From Erythrocercus mccallii (lineage: Eukaryota > Chordata > Aves > Passeriformes > Dicruridae), in assembly GCA_013397435.1 (NCBI GenBank), contig VZRG01002386.1, positions 41,157 to 105,156 of the forward strand: a stretch of 64,000 nucleotides of DNA, written 5' to 3'. Shown in pieces: positions 1-12,551 of this stretch (its first letter is position 1; every line of letters begins with the position of its first letter). The position numbers were made by a program, and so were the translations under genes. The notes under the pieces are model-generated. The model saw only the letters and a program-made list of their open reading frames with translations. It did no database searches and had not been told where the DNA came from.

Positions 1-1094
1 GGGGAAATTGGCTTTGTGTGTGCTTTACAACTGGATTTGAAATGTATCCTTCAAGTAACCTGATTTCAGAGAAGGGGCAAATACAGTGCAACATTTAGTA
101 GCCCCAGCTACAAAACCATATTTATCTCATCCTAGGCTCACATCATTCACTAAGCGCCTTCTATCTTTCGTAACAGAGAGCAGAGGCCCCTCTTTCCCAC
201 ATTAACGCAAACTTACTTCAGTTTGGCCCAGACTGTACAAAACCCCATGAAATCTATGTTGTTTTTATGTTTTCATCAGAACAAAAATGGGAAATTATGG
301 AAGAAAAAAAAAAAAAAAAGGCTAAGTGGGAAGAACAAGAATCAAAACATAATAAATCAGCTTTTATAAAAGTAATGATTCTATATCTAAGTGCTATTAC
401 ATTTTAAAGAGCAAAAGGTGTTCTCACCAGAAACCAATTTGACAGGAGTAGGAGTATGCATTGATTATTTTGGTAATCGGCAGAAGATAGATATATCTGT
501 ACCTTTCTCAGAGCATTTCACCAACTTCTGATGAACTCAAAGGCTGACAGGATATATAGAACTCATATAACATAGCACTAGAAGTGCAACTACAGATTTT
601 TTCCTTTATTCACAGAAACTACAGATAGCACCATAGAGTTTGGGTATTTTAAGCAAAGAGCATAATCTTTCCCCTTTAAAGGAAACCAACAAAATGTTAG
701 TTTCATAATCTCGTATTACAAATAACCATTAGCATGAAGAAATCATGCAAATCATGTGAAGTCTGTCTTACAAACTAGGTGGGAAGGTGGACAAAGTGGC
801 CACAGACAGGAACATATGAAAGAGGGAAGGATAGATTTCAGGATACAAGCTGAACTAACTTGACTTTTTCTAATACTTTGTACATTTGTCGTTTTGTCAT
901 GCAAGTTCTCATTTATTTTTTGCAGTATTTCTAAACACAATAGAATTATGTTACTACAACTCAGATCACAATATAGACTGAACCCTGAATAGACCTTTGG
1001 ACTATTTAACAACTATTTAAGTTGTTAGAAGGATTCATGAATATTTTTTCATGAAGTGGCTTTGCAACACAGAAGAAGAATGTCAACATCATAC
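1..1094 (-). other. PTBP2: PTBP2 intron 8 (partial, runs off the left edge)
   Basis: This is AT-rich intronic sequence downstream of exon 8 on the minus strand. It contains a 16-base A run at about 304-319, seen as poly-T in the transcript. I found no further exon here; the next PTBP2 coding peptide expected (beginning near LPVAAVPGAL) is not present, so the intron continues beyond the window. Confidence 0.8.
304..319. repeat. 16-base poly-A run
   Basis: Uninterrupted A run in intron 8, read as poly-T in the PTBP2 transcript. Confidence 0.9.
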
Positions 1095-1290
1095 CTAGAA
1101 GAGAGGTCTCCTTTGCAAATGCTGCAGCAATAGCTGGGTCCAGTGTTGGCTGTCCATCGCCAGATGGAAGGTCAGGACGAGTGTAGTCCCTGCTTTTATC
1201 GTTGTTGTACTTGACATTCAAGTTCACCAATTTGGAAAAATCAATTCGTAGGGTACAGCAAGCATTATAAATATTTTGACCATCTAAGGC
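1095..1290 (-). CDS. PTBP2: PTBP2 coding exon 8 (RRM2 end and interdomain linker)
   Basis: Encodes residues 237-301 plus one base of the next codon (196 nt). ALDGQNIYNACCTLRIDFSK completes RRM2, including its last strand; LVNLNVKYNNDKSRDYTRPD then gives the PTB-family C-terminal extension of RRM2. The exon continues into the linker LPSGDGQPTLDPAIAAAFAK and ends ETSLL|G. One change from the mammalian sequence I know is Ala to Thr in GQPTLD. The acceptor is TTTTTTTCAG and the donor GTATGA. This is the last exon inside the window; the following exons, for the alanine-rich linker, RRM3 and RRM4, lie left of position 1. Confidence 0.97.
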
Positions 1291-4200
1291 CTGAAAAAAA
1301 GATCACAATTTATTTAAAAGACACACAATACCACTTGGTTGCACAAGGTTGGGGTTTTTGGTTGTTTTATTTTAAACAAGATCAGTATATAAATATTTAT
1401 CTGTCTTACTGTCTAGCTTAAAACCAATTAAAATGCATTAATCTCTCAACACGATTCCAGGAAGCTCAATATTCTCTTCTTACATAAAAACTGTTTTTAT
1501 GCACCAAAGTGGCAAGGGACATTTTAACACTGTCTGTTGAATATAGCTAATTAACCTGCATTTCATAGCACAGCTTAAATTTAAATATAATGCCAAATAG
1601 GTTTCTCAAAGAAAAAAAAAATCAAGAATCTTACATGGAAAATTGACTGAGGAAAAAAAATTGATACTTAACTACTATGTTAGACAGCCATCTGTAAAGG
1701 CATAATACACGCATTATTCCTGCATGTTTCCCTTCTCCTCTTAAAGGTAATTATTGCCAAAACTGAAAGAAAACCAACTTTAACTACTAACCTAATGTTA
1801 CCAATACTGTTTTTCAGAAATCCCATTTTCACAATTAATCGGTACTTCTGAAAGAATGCCTATTAACATGACACACAGTACTCAATGAAAACACTTTTTA
1901 AAAAATCCAACATTTTATATATATACAAATACACACACACATATAAAAATATGTATGTTTCCTCCATCTCCATTACCCACCAGGCAAGTCAATACCTGGA
2001 TCTGAGGCCATTTTGGGCATATCTTTCTTTCACTCAAAGCACTATCCATTAAATATAAGAGACTTAAAAATATGGAAACTTTTGTAACAAAGTCAGTTTA
2101 ATTCTTAGGGAATGCTAGCAAATGAAGATACAGCTCATCTTAAAAATAAGCATTCAATCAAGTCATTATGTTAATTATAAAGCTACCTTATATATATACA
2201 TATGCTGAAAAAACAAAGCAAATTTTCAAATACACACACCAGATCTTTGATTTCAATGTCTGGACTGAAATGTTAGACTGAAATGTACCTCTTCTGGACC
2301 TGATCTTGCAGTTAGCTGGGTTACATCTGCAGTGTACTCACCTACACATACAGGTTCTGGTAGGACTTATTATTTTGAGCTAAGCACTGCACAAACCTTG
2401 TGTGCCTGCTATTTTCATACAGTAATGTATCTGGAACCTGAACATCTTGCAGACAACCCTCTGCTAGGCCTGGACCAGCAAGGCTCTCCCCACAAAATGT
2501 ATTATCACATCTGACATCTCCAGAGCTCATGAAACCTCTTAAAAGAACTACCACCATTAGCACTCAATGTAAAAGAATGTGTAAGTCAATATAATTATTT
2601 TGCCATAGCTTGGAAGTTCTAAAATCATATAGAACAAAAAACTTACAGAAACTGGAAAATCTAAGCATTGTATCAATGAATAGCCATTAAAGAGAAACTC
2701 CTACGCTTGAAATTCAGCTTAAAAATGCTTTATACAATATTGCAAAAGCAAAATTTACTGTCCTTATTCATAGAATATAAGCTTAATTAATTAATTCTGT
2801 ATTGTTGGGGTGGTGGTGGACACCACCATTACAGCATACACCATTTGCTAGCTCTTTCATACAGGGTGACAAAACAGAATCCAAGATTTCTGTTGGTATC
2901 TGTGAAAAGAATATCACTTGAACACTCACACCTAAAAAAGTTTATATTGAGAATCTGCCATCACTTTTAAAAGACTTCCTACCTTCTAAAATCCACTAAG
3001 ATATGGATTAGAGGAAGGTCCAAATTATCCACCCAGAGTTTACTTACTGTCAAATACAATGCCACTGCCCAGCAAGAGAACACCCACTCCCATAACAAAG
3101 AAAACAGGTGTGAACAAGACTGAAAGGCACGTTTTTTAGCTTTGTCCGAATCACAGGATCCATCAAGATTCATACATTACCCCTGTGTGGAACCTGTAGA
3201 AATAGTGACTTGTGGCTTGCAGAAAGCTGCTAAGTTGATGGAAATATTTTAGACTTAAAAAGTAGCAAACCAAGATATGTCTGTGTTTGTAGTTTCTGGA
3301 GTAGTCAATGTTTAAAGTGAGCTATATAAAAGTAACTAAAACTTCTACTGAAACCAAAAACTCCTCCTTCTGCCAAAATCAAAGTGACCAAAAGTACATA
3401 CAAAAGGTACTGCACAAGAGAAATCCCTTGTAGCTGGAACACAGATGGACTGAGAGAACATCCTGAACCAGAAAAGAATGAGATGCACTCTTAATAAGCC
3501 CTGTAGTCAATTTCTAGGAAAGGATTCAAGCATCAGAACCAAAAATCCCAACCATCTCTACCAGCAGCATCATACACCTCTAACAATGCAAGAAAGATTC
3601 TCACCAACCAGCATTTTTTTCAAGAGTAGTTGTTCATATCTAAAATCACAAATGTGAATGTCTGTCCTGAGCTCTTACTTGTATAGCAAAAGAATGTGCA
3701 ACAAGCCCTCAAACACTGTTCCTCTCAGACATCCTGAAAAAAATGACACCAGTCATTCACGGCTAGTGAATGTACATACAGACGTCATTCAAAGACTCTA
3801 GTTACTGCTAAGAAACTTCTCTTTCAAGTATTTATTTCATGTGTGATACCATACCACACCACACATCAGCCAAACCAAGGAGATGAGGAATCATGAGACC
3901 TACAAATGTGAGTACCATTCTTCATCTTGCCTGTCTCAGCAAACCCAAAAAAACTGAACCCAAGATTTTTAGAAGGATGTAATAGCTAAAGGCTTAAAAG
4001 TACCCTAAACCCAAGGAAGCAACACTTACAAAAAATACCCCAGCTCAAATAAGTACCTCAAAGTAACTGAAGGTCATATGGTAAGTATCTCTTGGGAGAG
4101 ATATATCCCAAGATGTGTCCTACAGATATGCATCTGAATGAAAGGAACTTCTTTTCATACAAGTGTCTTAGATAGAAGAAGTTTCAGTGGCTAGAAAGTG

Positions 4201-7200
4201 TATGAAAATACATTCACTTCTCAAAAATTAACATATTTTATGTGCAAAGGACCCATTGCTATACTTCCTGGACTTTCTGATACAATGCAATCCAGCACTC
4301 TTCTGTTTACCTGAACACTACTTATCATTTCTGAGCATAAACTGTGCTCCTTAGAACTAAAGATGTCCAAAAAAGCCTAATACAGTAATAGAGGATAATA
4401 GCCCTGCAGGTCAGTATCCTATCTGGAGATGTCCTTTCTTCCATTCTGCAGTGACCACCTGAAGTTCCTATTGCATATTTTAGGTCAATGCAGACTGCTA
4501 CCCTTGCAGATAAAGTTACCCTGAAATTGTGAGTCAAAATAACTGGAAAGATGACATGCACAGTCTAACCTCACTGGAATCTTTGAATCACCTGTGGGCC
4601 AAGGAAGGATCAATTTGCCAACAGTTAACAGAACCTCTAGTGATATTTTTAACCCATGCTGGGTCAAGATGACTAGCATGCACTACATATGAGCCTCAAT
4701 TAATTGTCTATAGATGAGTCATTAATAACTTAATATCCATAATTTGGCAAGAACTCTTCCAGTACATTTGCACAAAGGCAACACTCTGAATTAGCCAGCT
4801 TCTCAGACAGAAACACTGGCACTCTCATCTCTCTATGGTATACCAAACTACCGGTGTTCAAATATTTAAGTCTGCTGCTTATGCTAAGGGTACTCATCAT
4901 TTACAATGAAAATGGGCTATTTTAAATGCTTAGAATTCCTCCATATGCATACAGATATCTCCAGACAAAACCTTCTTCATTAGCAGAAGCACTGCAGTTC
5001 AATGTGCTCTACTCTTGCCCATTCTCAGTTACATTCTCCACTCCTGGCTAGACTGTTGCATTATACACAACCTTAAGTTCCCAGTCTTCACCCAAGGAAC
5101 TTAAAATGATCCAGCATGAGAGTGGTGATGAAACAAGTATCAGTGGAGCCACTATCTACTTTTATAGAAAATGAGTTTCTTACAAAACAAGTGGAGCAGG
5201 AATGAGGTTTTTCACTAGCTGCTCATTCAAATAGCAAGTGATCCCACAGGGCTAGAGGCTTCATATTGCACATTCTTGTCAGTGTCACTGTTTTCTCAGA
5301 ACCTTCAAAATGTACAGCATCTCTCCTTAGTAACTTCAGTTTTTCAAATTGCTCTTTAACTTTCTTAGTACGTCTTCAATTTCTATTAAGGCCACATTCT
5401 GATTTCCTGTGAAGAGGGCCACCGGAAAATTAAATTTCCCCATTATCTTCTAACTTGGATGGAAAACAAGTGGAAAACTTTACTCTTATACCATGTGTTT
5501 GATCTTGAACGCCACACAACTTAATTGTAACCACCACATCATCTTGTTTCTACTTCCAGATGTATTTAAACTTCCAGATGTATGAAAACTGAATATCACC
5601 TGATTGCTTCTTTCCTTTAGGTATTTTTGTTCTGGTGGCACTTCATGTTTTATCACAGTGGCTTAACCGTAAGAACTGTATTTTACTCTATTCAGTTTGT
5701 GAGGGTAGTGGGGAAATCAAATTTTCCTTCCAATTTTGCATCCTTTAATAAATGCAGTTGGTACTACTCTTAACATTTTGTACATTTACCCATATATTGA
5801 TTAAAATATGAAACGATAAACCTAAGACCATTTCAATTTGACAATAGGCCCCAACATCACTCTAACCATGACTGTACATACAGGAGTCACTTATTCAATG
5901 AAGTTTAGTCATTCACACACATGAACAGGTACCCTAACCAAAACATGCAAAACTGGAGAAACAAATATATATTGGGCTTTCTTTTTAAGACCAACAGGGT
6001 CCCATGAGCTAGTATCAGTTTGTCTGAAGTCAACAACAGAAAGAGATTCTTAGATTCCTTTAACACTTTTACATACATCATCCTTTCATTTGTAACTTCT
6101 TTATAATATATTCCTAGAATTACACTGGTAATTTTCATATCACTACAAGTCCATTTCGAAGACATCATTTTTCCATTAAATTTCCTGATAATATACATAA
6201 CTCAAAAAATGAGGTCAAAAGATGTCACTTTTATGACAGACTTTGCATCAGAAAAGCACTTTAAAAGCAGCAGTAACATTTGCTACCGAAAAATGGCATT
6301 CCAAACACAACTCAAGCCTGAATTACAATCTTCTGTAACAAACACATTTAGCATCCAACTATTTATCAAATACTTCAAATATAAATCTAAATGTCTACAA
6401 TTGATTTCTGCAGAACTTGTAGGTTAAGATCTAGTTTCTGTACCACTATTTTAAACCATGCCATTCATACAAATTCTTATGTAGTACAGTGATATATTTG
6501 CATCTCTCTCTACTCTGAGGCATAATCTAATATTTGATATTGTTTCATCTCTGAAAAGGACATCTCTAATTTAAATTGTGTTCCAGATCTACAAGTATTT
6601 CTAGACCGCTTTCCAGGAGTAGATTATTTCACAGGACCACCTAAATCAAACTGCAAATCGTCTCTTCTCTCTTGTTTTCCTCAATAGCATGAAAACTTAT
6701 ACATTTTTTTGAAAATTTGTTTGTGATTCCCTGTCTTGACCATCTCACAGTTCTTTACCGAATGCCCAGTATTTCATTTGGTGATTGGGACAAAAATGAT
6801 CACCCACTACCACTTAACAAAGCCTTTATTTCAATATAGTCCTCCTCATTCTTTACAACAGAAAATTAAGCCCATTTTTGTCTTTCCTCTGTTAAGAGGA
6901 AAATTTGCCATCTTAGCCTGAGGTGTGAGCTTTTCACTTTTGTGAAGTTCTCAGCTAGTCTGTCATCCACAAGCAATAAGAACTTTTTATGCTGCCAAGC
7001 AACACTTAACCAGCACATCAATTTTAATCAGCCTTCCTCAAACTCAGACTGCATGTGAAGGTTTGGAAATATAAATTAATTCCATTTATCTCTTGAAAAT
7101 TATAATAATAATAATAAAAATCTCACCTTCCCCATTGGTTCAACTTTTCTACTGCCATAAATGTGAACATATCCCATTCAATTAATTCAAACCATCTGGT

Positions 7201-7920
7201 CTAGATGACATGCTGTTGATCTTTGCCATAATTTATCCACAGGCTCTCTCCTGCTATTATGAATAAAACCAGCTACCTGTTCTTGCCTCTCCTACCCAGG
7301 ATAGGAGAGTTTCCTATAAAACAAAAGCAAGATCCTGCTCACCCATCACTGCTGCAAAGCTTCTTCACAGTCTGGTCACATGAGTAAATTGCACTCTCTC
7401 TTCTGGGCATTTATGGTTATGAAAAAGTTTCGAATTTTTTTTTAGGATACTCTAAATTCTTTCACAAATCTGTAACTAATCCACCAATCAAACATCTTTG
7501 TATGGATGCTTAAAAGTACTTGCCAACAACAATCCAATAGGGTTACTAAATTTGCTGCTTACAGCGAATTAATTATGCATCACCATGACATCCTATATTC
7601 TTAATTCTGGTTGACATTTTTACTATCGCAGTCTTACATATTATTTCATCTCTGTGCAGTCTTACTATAATATTTGTTCATACAAATGTCTAAAATAGTT
7701 TAGATACAGTATCCATAAACATACTATCATTAAACACTGATTTCACACGGTATAACAATATATTATAGAATAACTTCCATTTATTTTTTTAATCTCAAAA
7801 AATTCACACACATGGTGGAGGAGTATGATGCATTGTTACGGCAGTACTCTGTTAGATCCACATTTTACAAATGTTGAGAGTACAGGAAGATCTCTAGCCC
7901 TAGAAGAGAACTATACTTAC
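1291..7920 (-). other. PTBP2: PTBP2 intron 7 (6.6 kb)
   Basis: AT-rich intron between exons 7 and 8 with consensus GTAAGT and TTTTTTTCAG ends. It holds an (AAT)n microsatellite near 7100-7117, a short perfect hairpin at 2811-2828, and a local duplication near 5560-5585. No coding peptide or clear transposable element was recognised. Confidence 0.8.
7100..7117. repeat. (AAT)n microsatellite
   Basis: Short run of ATA/AAT triplets in PTBP2 intron 7. Confidence 0.9.
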
Positions 7921-8031
7921 TTGTTTTGCTTGCTGTGCGTTTACTGGATCACCAAACTGCAGTAAAGCTTGAAACTGGTTATTCTTTGTGAATGTGATTA
8001 TCTTCAATACAGCACCAAATTTAGAGAATAT
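7921..8031 (-). CDS. PTBP2: PTBP2 coding exon 7 (RRM2 core)
   Basis: Encodes residues 200-236, phase 0 (37 codons), beginning IFSKFGAVLKIITFTKNNQF. It carries the first helix, the second strand and the RNP1-like strand NQFQALLQF (217-225) of RRM2, then GDPVNAQQAKQ. The donor CAA|GTAAGT fixes the last codon as CAA (Gln). Mammalian PTBP2 as I know it has Leu here (QQAK-L-ALDGQ), so this is a coding difference rather than a splice ambiguity; no other GT is available nearby. The acceptor is GTTTTTGGCAG, with a comparatively weak pyrimidine tract in the tiny intron 6. Confidence 0.96.
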
Positions 8032-8107
8032 CTGCCAAAAACATTGTACAGTTTTACACATCTGTTTCTCCCAAACACAGCTCAAGCTAAAGTGAAATTT
8101 GACTTAC
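8032..8107 (-). other. PTBP2: PTBP2 intron 6 (76 bp, minimal intron)
   Basis: A complete GT-AG intron of only 76 bp between exons 6 and 7. On the minus strand it runs from GTAAGTC to TTTTTGGCAG. The pyrimidine tract is interrupted, being T-rich with G and A. It is close to the lower functional size for vertebrate introns. Confidence 0.95.
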
Positions 8108-8272
8108 CTGATGAAGAACATCCAGGGTTACTGGATAGTACATGTTGTCAATAATTATTCTAAGTACTGGACTCTGAGCTGGAGTCACTGCACTCTCACT
8201 AACAGTGGTCCCACTAATGGGAGCATTTGATGCCTGCACAGCCGTCACTGCCTGAAGAACAGCTTGGGCCCG
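8108..8272 (-). CDS. PTBP2: PTBP2 coding exon 6 (linker and RRM2 start)
   Basis: Encodes residues 145-199, phase 0 at both ends (55 codons). The first 34 residues (RAQAVLQAVTAVQASNAPIS and onward) are the linker between RRM1 and RRM2, the least conserved stretch in this half of the protein. It reads VQASNAPIS where I recall VQTANTPLS in mammals. RRM2 begins near residue 179 with SPVLRIIIDNMYYPVTLDVL; the RNP2-like strand is LRIIIDNM (181-188). The acceptor is a run of eight T then AAG, preceded by CTCTTCTGTC; the donor is GTAAGT. Only 76 bp separate it from exon 7. Confidence 0.97.
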
Positions 8273-11200
8273 CTTAAAAAAAATGACAGAAGAGATTTTC
8301 TTAATATTTCAAGATAATAGCTTGAAATTAATTAGAAATATTAATATACTTAACTCCAGAAACACAAAATAGTCCACTTACTTAAAACTCAGAGCTACAG
8401 ACATAACACAACATTAAGTGCAATGCAATCTGGCTCTGCGAGAAGAGCCAACAAAAATGAAAATACCAGTTAATCCTTATGTCACATCAAGGAGGGGCTT
8501 CAAACAGCACCAATATCAATCTTTCTAGTAGAAAACTTATTGTTCTACTAGTAAAGATAAAGAAAGTGAGGATTTTGAAGGTTTCGAGATTCTTTCCTTT
8601 ACAGGAAACAAAACTAAACAAACCCACAAATCAACCAAGGAAGAACTCCAAATCTACAGAAAGAAGAGGTACTTATATTCAAAAGATTGTATCTCAGCTA
8701 ATATTTCACTGCCATTTTAATTATGTAGAAGGCTCTAATAGGAAGGGAAAATTCTAAACTAACACCTCCAAACTTCTGAGTTTTAACACAATGAAATAAT
8801 ACACAAGACTAACAAATGTCAGAAAGTAGTATCCAGAGAGGTAAACAAAAAACTGATGTCTGTTATCCACCCTCTCTTGTAAAAAGAACAAAATCCTCTC
8901 CATATTTGGGGGGATTTTTTTTGTTTTTAAACACAAGCAGGATTTTAGAAATTCAAAGGTAACCACATAATGATACCACAAAACCACACATCTATGTAAC
9001 AACTTCCACTGTCAAAATTGACAGTATCAGAAAGATTAGTTGTTTTTTTCTCAGAAAGAAAAAGTGCAGAAAAAAGGAGTTCCATTTAATACTTTCATTA
9101 CAGTCACCTTATGAAGCAAAACAATACAAAACAAGAGAGACAAGTGAGCATGCCAAGTAAAAATAATAACCATCATATTAATGCATACTGTGTATTTTAA
9201 AGGTATTAGAGATAATACACAATTTCATGTCTCACAACTTACATGATACTCCTCATACTGAAACAAATCAATGAATAAAGAAAGTAGGGGGGGAAAAAAA
9301 AGACCTGGTGAACACCAATTGGGAAAACAAAATTTACCTGTACATTTAACATTAATTACTGTAACTGTGTAAAAATGTCTTTTGATTACAGTTTTCCGAA
9401 TGTATGAAACACACAACTTTCAAGACAGACAGATACTTGGCTGAGTTACATATTTTCTACTCTTTCTATAAGCACCTATCAATTAAACATCAGTCCTTAC
9501 AGTGACTGGAAAAGTTTAAAGCATATAACTCAATGAACTACAACTCATGAAGTCAATTTTAACATATGACCCTTGTCAGCACTATCTATACTTATACATA
9601 TTTCATTCCATTAAAATTAATGTGAGTACACGAAGGAATACAGGACTACACAATGGTAAATATTAAACTTCTTGGAAGTATTTTGTCAAGTTCAAAATAA
9701 CATGTAGCATCATATATAAGTAGCCAATTTGAAGACATTTAAGTAGTATGTAACACTTTTTTCTTGTTTTTGAAAAATTGAAACTAAGTTCAAAAGATCA
9801 GATACACCACCCAAAGTACCTTTATTTCTAAGTGTTGCAGTGTCTGTGCAGGACTAAACCCATGCATTTATGAAAGGCTAATGATTAAAAAGAAGCACAG
9901 TTAGAGGTCGTTCTATTCTCAATTCTCCTGTGTCTTGACAATGCACTAAGAGATACTTGTTTTATATCAGGGTTTAAATGCTCCTCTCTGTGTTCTGATG
10001 TCTCACAGGAAAAGAATTTTCATAGAATTATAAAACTGAAATGAAAATTAAAAATGGTCCCTTTCCAAACTGTTTATTCAGAACTAGATCATTCTGAGCA
10101 TAAAGTAAAAATAATCTCTGAAGCTACTCTTACTGAGCAGTTCAGAATGACATATCTTAATGGAATCTTTCCAGCCAAGACCTGGCTGTTTAAAGTACCC
10201 CTTGGTTAAATAATTTTTTCCCGTCTTCTTCTTAACTAATATACTTGCACATTTCCTCAATTTTTTTATTCTGCCTTTCCAGTTATACACACTAACATTC
10301 CAACATCTTCATATATTCCTGCCTGAACATCCAGGAAAAGACAATTTCAAACGAATTTGGGTTCATGAGAAAAAATTTTTATCTGATTTGAAAGCTAAGT
10401 ACTGAGTACCCGAAAAAATGCCAGACTACAAGCAACACCTGCACTATCTTTATTTTTTCTTACAGAAAACAGAATGTCCAACCATCTTTGTTTTATAGAA
10501 TGCTTCATGAGACAGTATTACAGAATGTTTACTGCCAAGTAACTATTTTTATTATTTAGTTCTAAGTTAAACTTATGTTAAAATTAAGTTCTGGAAGACT
10601 TGGAATATAGGTTAAGATGGGGTAGTAATACACATGGTGGCATAAAAGCTGCTGAAAAGTCAGCACATCCTATAGGTTGAAAAGGTGAAGCACCAGATAA
10701 ATATCAGCAGAGAAGCCAAAGGACAACATAAGACAACACTTAAGGGAGTATGTTTATCCACTGTAAGTGAAGACAAAATTCATCCCTTACTTGATCAAAG
10801 GTAAACTAAGGCATTTATTCTTCTTTGTAACTGACATTTGGGAAGGTGGGGAATCTCTATTAAAAAAAAAATCGAAATATCCTAAGGAACAAGACTATTT
10901 AGAAAGACCAACAGGAAAATCAACACAATACTTGATCTGAACAAAAATGTCTTTCGACAGATTACTCTGAAATTGCTTTCAAAGGCAACAGCTGTAAGTT
11001 TACTATTTACATGTCCTAATAGAGGACGCAATTAATAGAAACTAATTTGGCACTTATGCTGTTTTTTGTATCATCAAAAATGCAACGTAACAAATTAATC
11101 TTAAAGTAACCATGAGACTTCTGGTGGGATTGAGTCTCTTCTCTCTCTACAGTTTACATGAATTGGTCACCACATTACTTTTGCTAATTCTTTTATTCTA

Positions 11201-11789
11201 CTAAAAACAGACATATGTATTTATTGTGAAATAGGTCCTGGAGAGGCAAGAGCAAAATGGAGAGCAAAATGGTTTTTTGTTATTAAGTACATTTGTCTCT
11301 AGAGTGATCACTACAGTATCATTCTCCAGAAAAAGTAGATCACAAGCTGAGGTTACCAGTGGTATTGGAGTGGTCATCCAAAGCACCGAAACTTAGGCAC
11401 TGGCACTAGCCATTACCACTAGGGGAAATCGGCATTGGAATCTCAGATGTCAGAACAAGGAAGTTAATTCTACCATTGTACAGTATATAAACTAAGACAA
11501 AAACTTTAAAGTTATTTAGAACTTTTAAATAACTATTAAAAACACACTTCAGAACCTTCGCTTTTTGATATTAAGGAAACATTAAGAAAATTTATCATAA
11601 TGGAAAGATCACATGGAAAGCAAATCCCTTTCAGTGTTGCAAAATGGAACCATCATAGGTAAGGCTACAGGAGTGTTAGAATGTGGACAAAAGCAAATGA
11701 TTCAAACAAATGGCACATGAGCCAAGAACACATGCCGTGCCTCATCTTCTACTGTCTGCATTTGTAAAGCTACTGAACAGTAAATATAC
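8273..11789 (-). other. PTBP2: PTBP2 intron 5 (3.5 kb)
   Basis: AT-rich intron between exons 5 and 6. The sequence just upstream of exon 6 on the minus strand carries CTCTTCTGTC and a run of eight T. A weak CR1-tail-like string (catagaattataaaactg) occurs near 10021, but it is too degraded to call. Nothing coding was recognised. Confidence 0.75.
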
Positions 11790-11933
11790 CTGGTTAAGTG
11801 TGTTATCAGTCTTTAGTTCTTTATGATTGGAATACTGGATATAAATGGGTTGGTTACGGAGATGAGGTGTCACAGCAGAGTAATAATTAACCATAGTGAT
11901 AGCTGCTTCTTCTGTGGCGAGTTCCAAAAATGC
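11790..11933 (-). CDS. PTBP2: PTBP2 coding exon 5 (RRM1 second half)
   Basis: Encodes residues 97-144 in phase 0 at both ends (48 codons). It begins [20 protein letters not shown] and completes RRM1. The RNP1-equivalent strand spans the exon 4/5 junction (KNQ|AFLEL, residues 94-101). The exon then gives the alpha-2 helix ([11 protein letters not shown]) and the last beta strand and tail ([14 protein letters not shown]). The end TDNTLNQ starts the RRM1-RRM2 linker. The acceptor is AATTACAG|GC and the donor GTATAT. I see no lesion, and the protein matches the mammalian orthologue essentially throughout. Confidence 0.97.
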
Positions 11934-12378
11934 CTGTAATTAAAAGAGGTAATTTTCAGTATTTACAAAGCAGGTAATCTTCATACTAGCCATACATAAA
12001 AAAACAAAAGGGTTTGATAACACATTTTAACAAATATCAGTCTTCAGAAAATGTCATTCTACATATACCAAGCTTTATTTGCTAAGCTACTTCATCTCCA
12101 AAAACTAACCTGTGAAGATGCAGGAATAAATATTTATCCTCCAGCTAACATTTTGCTTTGTGTAGCTGCCAACCATGTCGTTTCCCCAAAAAATTTACTA
12201 AAAGATGGCATAAATTAATTTAAAAAATGAAGGAACAAAAGCTTGGTTTTTTTGAAGGAACAAAAGAAACGTTTTTTCTTTAATACTTACTGCTTTATGA
12301 CTTACTTCAATAGCATTTTAACAATATATTTTGAAATCAGACAGTAAGCATATTAAAAAATGGAAAGCAACAAATTAC
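11934..12378 (-). other. PTBP2: PTBP2 intron 4 (445 bp)
   Basis: Short intron splitting RRM1 between exons 4 and 5, with GTAATT donor and TTAATTACAG acceptor. It contains only AT-rich sequence. Confidence 0.9.
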
Positions 12379-12551
12379 CTGGTTTTTCCCTTTCAGCATC
12401 AGGATGTTCGTTACTTTACCAAAAGGTAAACCTAAAGCAATAACTTCTGTTTCTGTCACTTCCCCAGGCAATTTCCTGATATGAAGAACACGAGAAGGAG
12501 CCCCATCCATTTTATCATCACCTTTGAATTTCTTGTTGTCATTACCATTGG
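12379..12551 (-). CDS. PTBP2: PTBP2 coding exon 4 (NLS second half and RRM1 first half)
   Basis: Encodes residues 39-96. The segment ANGNDNKKFKGDDKMDGAPS carries the second basic cluster of the bipartite NLS. RRM1 begins at about residue 59, with an RNP2-like strand VLHIRKLP (60-67) followed by GEVTETEVIALGLPFGKV and ending LKGKNQ at 96. PTB RRMs bind short pyrimidine-rich RNA such as UCUU; RRM1 also contacts partner proteins in PTBP1. The acceptor is TTTCAG|CC and the donor GTAATT. Only a 445-bp intron separates it from exon 5. It differs from the human protein I know by Glu to Asp in GDDK. Confidence 0.97.

Noticed and set aside
1..1094. Search for the PTBP2 neuronal-switch exon and the RRM3 exons
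   Set aside because: Their expected peptides are not in this stretch; they must lie left of the window.
10021..10070. Possible second CR1 tail (catagaattataaaactg...)
   Set aside because: The match to the CR1 end is too weak; the diagnostic GGTTGGA...AAGACC block is missing.
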